This document shows positions 11,858 to 21,325 of a stretch of DNA of 64,000 bases, piece by piece. The notes under the pieces are model-generated. The model worked only from the letters and a program-made list of their open reading frames with translations, had not been told where the DNA came from and did not search any database. Numbering within the stretch: position 1 is the stretch's first letter; every line of letters starts with the position of its first letter. A program made the translations under genes and the position numbers. This DNA comes from Caenorhabditis elegans (taxonomy: Eukaryota; Nematoda; Chromadorea; Rhabditida; Rhabditidae). Location of the stretch: positions 1,240,001-1,304,000 of the forward strand of contig NC_003282.8 in the NCBI RefSeq assembly GCF_000002985.6. Reading direction: 5' to 3'.

Positions 11858-12387
11858 CTAATGAGCTGGGTGCCGCTTCTATACCCGCATCCAATTTATT
11901 GTGCAAATCCTCTGGCAATTGGACAAAACAGCATAGAAATGGCTCCAATGAATGTTCCGTTTGCTGGTCAATATTATATGAACATTGTAGTTCAAGATCA
12001 TGGTTTGTAACCAATTCTCTACTTTCATGCATTGACCATTTTTCAGGACCTCTCAATTTTTTCTTGTCTGCCAATATGTCATGGTCCAACAATAAAGACG
12101 GTGGTGGTTACGTACAATTTGGCAAAAGTGTAAATGAAATGCGCTGTACAGCAATAATCAAACTTAGGAACATTAATTTCAGCAAGTAATTCGTCCTCTC
12201 GGCCGTGGCTGGTACAACTTAAACCCTGTGGTTTATGACATGAAACTAGAGTATAGCTATGCTAACAACGATAACGAACCACTACAAGTCAGATGGTACA
12301 GTGGAAAGTAAGAAAATAATAACATTGTTAATTGGTAACAGTGATCATTTCAGGGCTCCTGTGGATTGGCTACCGTACTGTGACTGA
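11858..12387 (+). pseudogene. Orphan CUB-like 3' half of a lectin gene (F1)
   Basis: Exons 11858-12002, 12047-12129, 12183-12307 and 12354-12387 correspond to exons 6-9 of the lectin paralogues, with the same phases and nearly the same lengths. They would code LMSWVPLL, PIYCANP, VVQDHG, SWSNNKDGGG, MKLEYSYANN and a DWLPYCD C-terminus. There is no stop and the splice sites are intact, although the first donor is GTTTGT rather than GTGAG. The signal peptide, lectin and VWA-like exons are missing upstream. It could be a transcribed fragment, a remnant after deletion, or a CUB-only gene starting at an unseen exon. A decayed lectin first exon lies just downstream at about 12925. Confidence 0.7.
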
Positions 12388-13136
12388 CAGAAAGCTGGCT
12401 GTTCGAGTTTTGTTTTCAACATACTTAAACATAAATAATATCCCTTGGTTTCAATTGTTGATTTATAGTTAGACTCCTAGGTGTGTATGTCAGAAATTAA
12501 ATCTTCTCAAACCTAAGAATCCAAATAAATTTCTCGTTTGCTTGTTCTAACATGTCAGCTTTGAAATGTAGAGTAAATATGCAGAAAATATCACAATACA
12601 CACCCACTATTAACCTGATTTGAACTATGACATAAACCATTCAAAATTAACAGCTATAGTTCAACAAATTTGTGGAGTTTTTGACTTATAATGAAAGTCG
12701 TGTTTGGAGCTGTTCAACTTTTCATTCTTGGAACCAGTTTGAAGGGCTCCAACACAATGTTATCGGAAGATCAGCTAATTGGGGAAAAAATGCGAGGATC
12801 TGAATAATTGAACGCTTGACTACAAATTTTACATTAACTCCATGTGCTGATATTAAAGGCATAGCAACCAACTGTTTTGTTATAGATCTTGATACAATTG
12901 TCTTCATATAATATTTGTTATGACCGTGATGACAAAAGAATTGAAGGATTATGCTGCAAGCTCAATATTGCTCGTTAATGGTGTCAGAATCCAAAAGCAC
13001 AAGTGAAACTTTGAAAATAATTTTTGTGCAAGAATGATTCAAACATAGTTTTATAGTTAAAATAGAAACAATCAAATGAAATAAAGATTATACATATTCG
13101 ATTGAAAGTGTTCACATACGTAGATTAGGCTCGCTT
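12388..13136. other. Gap between orphan CUB half and lectin 3
   Basis: No intact gene is seen. The stretch holds the 3' flank of F1, a lectin first-exon relic (12925-13005) and the 3' flank of lectin 3, including AATAAAG near 13080 on the plus strand. A short open frame beginning ATGAAAGTC near 12690 is unsupported. Confidence 0.5.
12925..13005 (+). pseudogene. Decayed lectin exon-1 relic
   Basis: The segment GACAAAAGAATTGAAGGATT, then ATGCTGCAAG, then GCTCGTTAATGGTGTCAGAA and TCCAAAAGC, follows the order of lectin 4 exon 1 (DKEIGGLCYK...DARKWCHYQSP). About 35 bases of the middle are deleted and an AAA codon has become TAA. Nothing else of this gene copy is recognisable. It is read by eye from one alignment, so boundaries are approximate. 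Confidence 0.55.
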
Positions 13137-15684
13137 TTAGTCACAATAGGGTAGCCAATCGGCATTTGGTCTGAATTGGTTTGCACGAAACACCCTGACT
13201 TGCAATGCTTCTTTATTGTTGTTAGAGTAGCTATACCCTAGTTTCATGCTATAAACCGCAGGGCTAAAGTTGTACCATGAACCCAAGAAGAGAATATCCG
13301 GACTCTGAATTTAGTTTTTTTTGGGCGGGACTGCAAATTTAATTTACAGTTGAGTTAGCTGGCAAGTCATCGCCACCTTCTTTATCATTGGACCATGAAA
13401 GATTGGAAGACACGAAAAAGTCACTCGGTCCTGAAAATTTGAAAAGTGGAGAACTGATTTGAAACTAACCGTGATCTTGCACTACAAGGGTTATCCAATA
13501 TACATCTTCGAATGGAACGGTCATTGGCGGTAATTCTATGATGTTTTGTCCAGATACCACTGGATTTGCACAGTAAATTACATACGAAAGAGAGGACATT
13601 GGTACACGATCTATTAACTGAAATAAATTGGTTTGCTACAGATATCCCAAACAATGGACACCCTTGGTGCGCACACGCCGTGCACACCAAGGGTGTCGGT
13701 TTTGGAAATCGAAAAAATCGAAAAATTGGCTGCCCCGACCAAACTAATTTTTGGTAATTAGAAAATTTTCTTTGTTCAACGTTTGGTTGACTAATTGTTG
13801 CATTACAAGTTGTTTTGGATCGGAATAATGGACTTTCCAAAAATTGAGCTGGAAGTTGGAAAATCGAAAAATCGAAAAAAAAAAAACTAATTCGCCTTCA
13901 AATCGTTCCATAAAAAATGTTTGGGTCGGTATTTTGAGTTAAAACATTTTGAAATGGAGCAATCAGTCACCCAGGTGTACAATAAAAAATAAATTTATAT
14001 TATTAGCTGAATTGTTCAGTTTTGAAAATAGTTCAGTTTTTCGCACTGCGCACGGATTTAGAAAAAAAGCAAAAACGTTAAGTCCACCAAACTCACCTTT
14101 CCAGCATAGTTTTCTGTTCCAAAATTACATATTCCATTAGTTCTAGACGTCAGATTGTATATTGCTTTGGACTGAGTCCCTCCTGATGGATTAATGGAAG
14201 AAACGGCGTAAACGATTCCATGATAATACCGAACAAGTGAAACTGTCTTCGAAATGTCCTCATCATTGGGGTAACGTTTTTCAAGAATAAGGCAAACTGA
14301 TCCACAGACGGGTGCTTCTTGATTGTTGTAGAACTTCTTAAAATGGATAAAATTTATATTTGTATTTTCCAGTCTTAAACTAAGCATACTTCTATAGTTT
14401 TAAAAGAATCACTTCCAGTTGTGTTGTCGCCAAATCCTAAACTGGAATCAGGGAGGTGGGAATACAAATATGACTTTGCAAACCTAAAGTAATGAATTAA
14501 AAATATAATTTTTCGTAACTAATATTACTCGAAAAATAGGAAATATGCAATTGCTTCTTGGTTACGCACATCAAATCTTGCAATCGCAAAACGTGAGTAG
14601 GTGCGGTCATGGAACAGCATGTCCCATGTATTTTTAACCACCTGTGGATCCAAATCATTTGAGTATGCGAAAAGAAGGGTCGCTTGATCTCTTTTTGGTT
14701 TGCAAGAATTATTTTCTGAAAAAATATGAGATTAAGTTTGAAATATTATATAAATTACGCGTCACAGGTACTTCCTGAGTCGTTGAAATAGTTGGAGGTG
14801 CGAAAGTTGGTGGAGCAGCAGGATTATAACTGCACACAAAGAAGTTCTTATCACTCTCTCGAAATGAATTCCATTTTGTGTTTACTATGTCTTCAACTAT
14901 ATAATCCTGGTCCAGTTGAGTAACAAAGTTAGTAAAAGCCACCGGACTTCCGTTATCCCATGTAAAGGAATCTGAGGAACTGTTTCGACTCAAACCAATC
15001 CAAAAACTTCCATCGGTTGTTCCGAAAACAGAGCGGGCGTGTGCTACAAATCAAGATGGACGAGTTTGTTACTTTATTTTCTACTCTGCCCTTATGGCAA
15101 TTAAAATTGATATGCCAGAGCACTTTAATTGCCTAGGACATTCAGATATTGTTATCGTGCATAATAGGGCTTTTATGTAGTTCTTGAAACGCCTTCCTGT
15201 CTGCCGGATTCTCGCCTCAATACGCGCCTTATGCTAAAGTATAGGTGAGATTTTCTTCATTTCTTAATTTGATTCTCAACAAATTGGTAGGAATGAGAAA
15301 ATTTGAAATTTGAAAATTCAAGTCTTTAGAACTTCTATATAACTCCTTGAATCTATCCAGTAAATGATGCAGCTTTTCTATATCAATTACATATTGGAGA
15401 AAAATGATCTATTAACATATCAATATCCTAAAAACTTATGGAAACACGTAAAAGAAAGTTGTAAACTTACATGCCAAAAAACTATTGGTGTGCTGATCAG
15501 GAACATATGCTAAATAAGATGAAGTGACTGGATTCTGATAATGACACCAATTACGAGCATCAGTGAATGTCATCTGTTGGGAAACAAATTTGTAGCATAA
15601 TCCTTTGATTTCCTTATCATCATTGTCAAAGCACACTTTGTCGGTATAAAATAGAAATACAAGCAAAATAAATAATAGACACAT
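13137..15684 (-). CDS. C-type lectin / VWA-like / CUB-like secreted protein (lectin 3)
   Basis: Minus-strand exons are 15684-15471, 15043-14759, 14715-14529, 14483-14390, 14336-14097, 13617-13470, 13430-13348 and 13304-13137, giving 472 residues. The ATG at 15684 matches the paralogues' start and opens a signal peptide (MCLLFILLVFLFYTDKV); an in-frame ATG at 15732 would add 16 residues. The lectin domain carries NWCHYQNP, WIGLSRN and KNFFVCSY. The linker is short (PPTFAPP, STTQEVP). The VWA-like part has KRYPNDEDISKTVSLVR and SRTNGICNFG. The CUB-like part ends ADWLPYCD. Unlike its paralogues, the last two coding exons are fused and a leftover TTCAG is read through as coding. Exon 5 is almost identical to that of lectin 4 on the opposite strand, and part of exons 2-3 has a copy at 20252-20510. 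Confidence 0.85.
13657..13697. repeat. Perfect 13-bp stem-loop in lectin 3 intron 5
   Basis: GACACCCTTGGTG and its reverse complement CACCAAGGGTGTC flank a 15-base GC-rich loop that contains further complementary bases. It lies inside the intron between exons 5 and 6 of lectin 3. It may be the core of a small palindromic repeat; no function is evident. Confidence 0.8.
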
Positions 15685-16968
15685 TTGGGATATAAAAATT
15701 ATAAGCTTAATGAAAAACGATTTTTTAGTCATGTTGGCTGCGCTCTTTAGTAAAACTACTAAAACTAAGGAAAACTTAGCGTATTATTATCTGGTGAAAA
15801 GGCGACACCGCCCAGGACTGTAACCAGCAAAACTTAACTCGACACAAAAAGCAACGAAACTTTTTACTCACACTAAAAATGACGTTTAATGCATTCTAAA
15901 CTATCAACACTTCAAGTAAAGCATTAAGATGGTTTAAGGAAAAAGTAATCGAAATAATTTCAGTTAAATCATTTTCTGATTTATGACTATGTGATTCAAA
16001 AAATCAAAAACGTTATTCATTGAATGTTTCGCAACTTTTCTTGGTTTTGCTGATAAATAAGTCAGGAATGTGTAGTTTAAATTTTAATCCTACAGATACG
16101 TGTGTGAAACATGGAATAAAAATCAACTGATGGTACCACAAATATTTTATCAGAGATCAAATGTTCCTCCAACACCTTGTACAGAGCAGGCTACATTTAT
16201 GCGGAGCACATCTCGCGCGAATGGCATTCGATTGAAAATCTCAAAAATAGTTAAACAGCACAAGTTTTATTTCTAACTTTGTAAGAAACAAAATATATTC
16301 TTTGCGAATATCTGCTTGTGCAACGTTCCAGAATGTGCGCAAGTTGAAAATTTTTTGGGCCGCGGCGAAAAATAGTTTGAGTCGAAAAATTGCGTTTTTT
16401 GTTATCTAAAATTATCATAGAAATGTATGTAGAAAACAGATTGTTTTATCTGAAAATAACATTTACTTCTGTTGAAAAGTTTGAAAAGGACCTCAAATTG
16501 TGTCTGAAAGTGGCCGTTGGCCAAAAAAAGTGCCGATTAAAGTTTTTTCGGCAACCGTAACTTTTCGGCACTATTTGAGGACTTTTTCAAATTTTTTCAA
16601 CAAAAATAAATCTTATTTTCGGATAGAACGAACCTTTTTCTACATTTCTGTCAGACTATCATACTGAAATAAGCTGTTTTAAGTGTTTGCGGATCTCGAG
16701 CCGTATGATAGTTTTTACGGTTAGTTCTTAGTTTCGGACTACACTGTTCCGTTTCAATAAATTAGATCAAAAACTAATAAATCAAAAACGTCCTTTATGT
16801 GCAGGATCTTTGCCGCATTTCATTGAATAATTCCATTATTTCCGTGATATTATCAGATACAGTAACCAGTCACAAACATTTCATTCTACTACATACATTT
16901 CAACTGATAACAGTGACAAACCCAATTTAAAGACCAGCTGTTATCACAACTTTTCATTTTGAGATCAA
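15685..16968. other. Divergent intergenic region between lectins 3 and 4
   Basis: No intact gene is seen. At 16152-16200 the sequence GAGATCAAATGTTCCTCCAA resembles the start of lectin 4 exon 1 (GAGATCAAATGTTTCTTCAA) but soon diverges into stops; it may be a relic of another first exon. The right 170 bases (from about 16800) are a promoter block conserved with lectin 5. Confidence 0.5.
16800..16968 (+). promoter_or_regulatory. Promoter block of lectin 4, conserved with lectin 5
   Basis: About 170 bases before the ATG align closely with 21158-21325 before lectin 5, including ACTGATAACAGTGACAAAC and GAGATCAAATG. ACTGATAA at 16903-16910 is a GATA-type site 59 bases before the start. The alignment shows common descent; enhancer function in intestine is inferred from the motif. 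Confidence 0.6.
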
Positions 16969-19344
16969 ATGTTTCTTCAATTGATTCTTTTTCTTTTATC
17001 AGCTTCTCATGCAGATAGTGATTGTATTGACATTGAGGATAAAGAGATTGGAGGATTATGCTACAAATTCGTGAATTTATCCATGGAATTCTATGATGCT
17101 CGTAAATGGTGTCACTACCAGAGTCCAGTCCCTTCATATTTGGCATATGTTCCTGATCTATCCACTAGTAACTTCTTGGCTAGTAAGTTACTAAATTCTT
17201 TGAGATGAGATAAACACCGACATTATAGCTTACGCCCGTGCTGCATTCGAAACCAATCGTTTTTGGATCGGCTTGAGCAGATTCGATTATTTCGATCCCT
17301 ATTTATGGGATAATGGAAGACCGGTTACTTACACTAACTTTGGTACCGGTACAGGAAATTTTGTCGCTGAACACACGCTTAACGGAAAATGGTATCTCTA
17401 TGGAAATGGTGCAAAGAATGTTTTCGTGTGCAGTTACGATCCTGCTGCTCCACCAACTTTCCCTCCACCATTTATTTTGACGACTCGACAAAGTACTATA
17501 ACAAGTTAGGCTTTATATTACTAAAAATAGTCTTAAACAGGTTTTCAGGCGCAAATTCTTGTCAACCAGGCGGGCCTATAAGTTTTTTATTCGCGTACTC
17601 GAATGATCTGGATCCACAAGTGGTAAAGGATTCATGGGATTTGAGCAATATCGATGATTATTCCGGGTACTCGGTATATGCAATCGCAAAATTCGATGTG
17701 CTTGAAGAAGAGGACATTGTGTACTTTTTGGATAAAAAGTAAGTTAATTGGTCAGTTTTTTTAAACTATAGTACTAATGCTTTAGACTTGCTACGACATA
17801 TGTGCACTCGCATCTCTCAAACTCGAGTCTAGGATTTAACGGCACCACTACAGGTAGCGACAGCTTACGAATCATTGAAGTAGGCAATGTTGAAGGAATT
17901 GAATCTTCTCAGTTTTTGAACTTTCAGAAGTTCTTCAACAATAAAGATGTCACCGTTTGCGGATCAGTTTGCCTTATTCTTGAAAAACGTTACCCCAATG
18001 ATGAGGACATTTCGAAGACAGTTTCACTTGTTCGGTATTATCATGGAATCGTTTACGCCGTTTCTTCCATTAATCCATCAGGAGGGACTCAGTCCAAAGC
18101 AATATACAATCTGACGTCTAGAACTAATGGAATATGTAATTTTGGAACCGATTACTATGCTGGAAAGGTGAGTTTGGTGGACTAAACTAAAATATATCGG
18201 TGGAAAAAATACCTTCATCCTTTCCAAACGATATCCTAACGATATTGATATCTCGAATACCGTGTCACTTGTGAGGCTGAATCATGGAACTGTCAATGCA
18301 GTTTGTTCCACAGATCCGTCAGGAGGCAATCAATCCAAAACCATTTACAATCTGACATCTAAAACTAACGGTCTATGTAATTTTGCAAAGGATAAGGATA
18401 TTGCAGGTGTAAGTTATTTTTGTTCAGTTCAGGTGTGAACAATACATAACGAATAGGCCATAATAATAGTAGCACAGAAAGGTGCGGGCAGAGATGTTCC
18501 GAGGAAATCCCATTTTTCTAATGGGTGTGTCAAAAATTTTTTTTCGGAAAGTTATATCGAAATATAAAAAATATTTGAACTTTCTAAAGATAATTCTACT
18601 TTTATTTAACTGAAAAGTTGCTCAAAAACTTCCTTAAAGTCAAAATGTCGCTTTTGTAAATGTGCTGATTGGCACATAACGCAGGGTGAGGGGTAATCGA
18701 AAATTTCCGGCAATCGGCGACAAAACAACACATTTCACCATATTTATGGCCTACCCTGGGTCTATAGCACAGTTAATCAGTTTTTTTTCCAGTTGGTGAC
18801 TTCGGTGCCAATGTTTTATCCACCATACCCAATTTATTGTGCAAATGTGCTAGTCTCTGGGCAAAACATTACGGAGCTGCCTTCAATGTACGTTCCACAG
18901 TCAATAATGTATTATACGGTGTTTGCGTCGGTGGAAGATCACGGTGAGATTGGGGTTTGAATCTGCTTTCAAGTATCAAAAGATTTCAGGACCTCTTGAT
19001 AATTTCCAGTCATTTGATTTTTCATGGTTCAATAGCGATGAGCCACGCTACATTCAACACTTGCAATCTAACTCGACTGTAAGTAGAAAAAAATGTTCTC
19101 TAAAACGGTTTCCACCCATGATGTTTCAGGTCATGGATGGGGTTACGTCCTCTGGCGTGTACTATATAGCTCCGGAGATCTATACCATGAAAGTACAGTA
19201 TAACTACACAAACAAAATGGAACAAGCAATGCAAGTCAGGGTATACACTTATGACGGAGAGTAAGTAGCATATTATTTTTATTAAGAGTTCACAATAAGT
19301 TTTATTCCAGAAATTCTGCGGATTGGATTCCATACTGTGATTAA
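16969..19344 (+). CDS. C-type lectin / VWA-like / CUB-like secreted protein (lectin 4)
   Basis: Exons 16969-17182, 17229-17504, 17549-17738, 17786-17879, 17928-18167, 18793-18943, 18990-19078, 19130-19260 and 19311-19344 join in frame to 472 residues. The signal peptide is MFLQLILFLLSASHADS. The lectin domain has ARKWCHYQSP, WIGLSRF, WDNGRP and KNVFVCSY, again without EPN and WND. The VWA-like region runs from SFLFAYSNDLDPQVVKDSW to NGICNFGTD. The CUB-like region has PYPIYCANV, VEDHG, YTMKVQYNY and DWIPYCD. Exon 5 from about GGATCAGTTTGCC to past its donor is nearly identical to lectin 3, and the 3' part of an older exon 5 remains in intron 5 (about 18187-18411). The CUB-like exon 6 is one codon longer than in the paralogues. 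Confidence 0.85.
18187..18411 (+). pseudogene. Truncated duplicate of lectin 4 exon 5 inside its intron
   Basis: The segment codes TFILSKRYPNDIDISNTV, then SLVRLNHGTVNAVCSTDPSG and NLTSKTNGLCNFAKDKD, followed by an intact GTAAGT donor. It has no stop, but its 5' end and acceptor are missing. Upstream bases TCGGTGGAAAAAATACC align with the start of the conserved exon. It is best read as the older exon 5, displaced when a lectin-3-like copy replaced or invaded it. Confidence 0.7.
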
Positions 19345-19978
19345 ATGCTTGAATCAGTTCGAACGAATTTAAATGTTATACTGTTGATTTTCAACTTCAT
19401 AAACAATATTCAACCAGTCATTATCATAATTAAGTTATGGCTTGCATTTTATACATTTACACAGGCCACTGTGTCTGAAAATGTAGACAGCGACAATCCG
19501 GCACTCTAAAATTGTCCATCACCAAAAATTCAGAATGAAACATGAAACCGTGGAAATGTGTATGAAGAAACAAAATTCATAAGTACGGTTATATTATAAG
19601 CCGGAGTGAGGAAATGTAGTCCCTCACTTTTCTATAAAAATCATATGTATCACCGAAAATAAATTCTACTACCGGATAGTTAGGTTATTTGTTTTGAGAT
19701 CAGTAGTAAAACCATGAAACCTTCCGGACAGAAATCAGCAAAACAAATAACTTCCCCAAGTGGATTTTGACTGTGGTCAGCTTAAAATACAGATTGTATC
19801 GTAAAATTTTTTTCAATAAACGTAGTTATCCGTGTGGAGTAAACGCGTTGTCCAGCAGGCTATTATCAAAAAGCCAGAACCCCGTGTTCTTACAGGAACT
19901 ACGCTAGTTATCGCCGTTCAACTGTATAGTAATTGATATCATCACATAGAGAATATGTTGTAGAATATTTATACTTAC

Positions 19979-20177
19979 TAGGGCTTCCATCTAGGCGCCG
20001 GTTCGTCGCCTTCGCCGGCCGGTGAGGCGCCTCAAACAGCCTCATGGTCCCACGAACGCTGCAATGCATCCGCAGTGCGGCGCGAACTCTGCATGTGTCG
20101 CCCGCTCCCTAATAACTGCCTTCCGTACTTCGTTGAGCACAATAGGCGCCGCGCCTTGCTCATTTGGAAGGCCTAAT
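19979..20177. mobile_element. GC-rich element with imperfect TAGGGCTTCCA / TGGAAGGCCTA ends
   Basis: The left end reads TAGGGCTTCCATCTAGGCGCC and the right end GGCGCC...TTTGGAAGGCCTA, an imperfect inverted repeat. The interior is GC-rich. Related ends occur at 20511-20961, 44528, 45571 and 45703, so this is a dispersed family. It appears non-coding. Confidence 0.5.
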
Positions 20178-20251
20178 ACATACATACAAGAGCAGTTTTG
20201 CAGTTTTTCAAAGTTTTTTTGGGTCCCAGCCAATTTATGGAGCTTTGAAAA

Positions 20252-20510
20252 AAATCATTTGAGTATGCGAAAAGAAGGGTCGCTTGATCTCTTTTTGGTT
20301 TGCAAGAATTATTTCCTGAAAAATATGAGATTAAGTTTGATTAAAAATATTATATAAATAACGCGTCACAGGTACTTCCTGAGTCGTTGAAATAGTCGGA
20401 GGTGCGAAAGTTGGTGGAGCAGCAGGATTATAACTGCACACAAAGAAGTTCTTATCACTCTCTCGATATGAATTCCATTTTGTGTTTACTATGTCTTCCA
20501 CTATATAATT
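20252..20510 (-). pseudogene. Displaced fragment of lectin 3 (part of exons 2-3 with intron 2)
   Basis: This is nearly identical to 14652-14905: the end of exon 2 (CSYNPAAPPTFAPP, STTQEVP), all of intron 2 and the start of exon 3 (NNSCKPKRDQATLLFAYSND). Because the intron is included, the copy was made at DNA level. Differences are a few substitutions and a small insertion. It has no start or stop and is truncated on both sides. Its right edge abuts the TAGGCCTTCC end of the next element. Confidence 0.85.
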
Positions 20511-20961
20511 AGGCCTTCCACGAAGGCGAGGCGTGAATAGTGTGCACCACGCCCGCCCTACTCCCGCACACCCGCCCTATCGCCCTGCTGTGCAATGTAG
20601 CGTCATATCTCATGTTTGCGTACTTGGCATTTTACTTTACGATAATGAAAATATCACTACTTCCGCCGCGGCCGACACTTCGCGGCTTCCGCGTGACGCT
20701 ATAGTTTGTGTGTGTAGTGGGCGGAGAGATGGTGTATTTTCATCTCTGCTTCGGATCGCTTGTTTCTTGTTAAATCTTGCTAAAAGCAAGTTTCCAAAAG
20801 TCATTTTTTTGATTTTTCACTCTAAAAATTAGAGCTTAACCGATTTTTAAAAGTTTTTTTACAAAACAAAATTTCAGTAGGGCGATGGTGTGAGGGGGGC
20901 GGGAGTGTGGGGCGTGGTGTGGGGCGGGCGGGCGAGAGTGGCGCCTTCGTGGAAGGCCTAC
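20511..20961. mobile_element. MITE-like element with TAGGCCTTCCACGAAGGCG ends
   Basis: The perfect terminal inverted repeat TAGGCCTTCCACGAAGGCG / CGCCTTCGTGGAAGGCCTA spans 19 bases, and each end is itself partly palindromic. GC-rich subterminal blocks (CCCGCCCTACTCCCGCACAC on the left, GGGAGTGTGGGGCGTGG on the right) are inverted relatives. The middle is AT-rich without a transposase. It is adjacent to the displaced lectin 3 fragment. Confidence 0.8.
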
Positions 20962-21157
20962 TTTGAATGATTATCTAACGTGCCCCAAGCGAGAATATGT
21001 AGTAATAACCAATTCTTATACATACATTAAACAAAGATCATATAGTTACCGTGTTATCTTTGTTTTATAAAGGCATTAATTTAAGACCGCATTGTTCCGT
21101 GTTGAGAAAAAATGTTGACAATAATAAATTCAAGAAATCAAAAAATTATCATTTAGT

Positions 21158-21325
21158 TACAGGATCTTCGCCGCATTTCCTTGAATAATTCAACTCTTTC
21201 CATGATTTTCCTGCCATTGTAACAAGTCACAAACATTTTACCTCACTACATACGTTTGCACTGATAACAGTGACAAACTTAATTTAAAGGCCAGCAGTTT
21301 TCACAATTTTTCAATTTGAGATCAA
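21158..21325 (+). promoter_or_regulatory. Promoter block of lectin 5, conserved with lectin 4
   Basis: The block aligns with 16800-16968, sharing the GATA-type site ACTGATAA (21260-21267), CAGTGACAAAC and GAGATCAAATG. The site lies 66 bases before the ATG. Conservation outside the coding region shows that the promoter was duplicated with the gene. Confidence 0.6.

Larger units (their letters stand above)
19345..21157. other. Repeat-rich stretch between lectins 4 and 5
   Basis: This 1.8 kb contains the 3' flank of lectin 4, two GC-rich elements with AGGCCTTCCA-like ends (19979-20177 and 20511-20961) and a displaced lectin 3 fragment between them. The remainder is AT-rich. The open frames across the elements (about 100 codons) have no recognisable protein. 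Confidence 0.6.

Noticed and set aside
15685-15732. Upstream in-frame ATG extending lectin 3 by 16 residues
   Set aside because: All paralogues start at the position equivalent to 15684, directly before the signal peptide.
20022-20832. Open frames of about 100 codons in the GC-rich elements near 20 kb
   Set aside because: They fall on inverted-repeat elements and a displaced, antisense lectin fragment.
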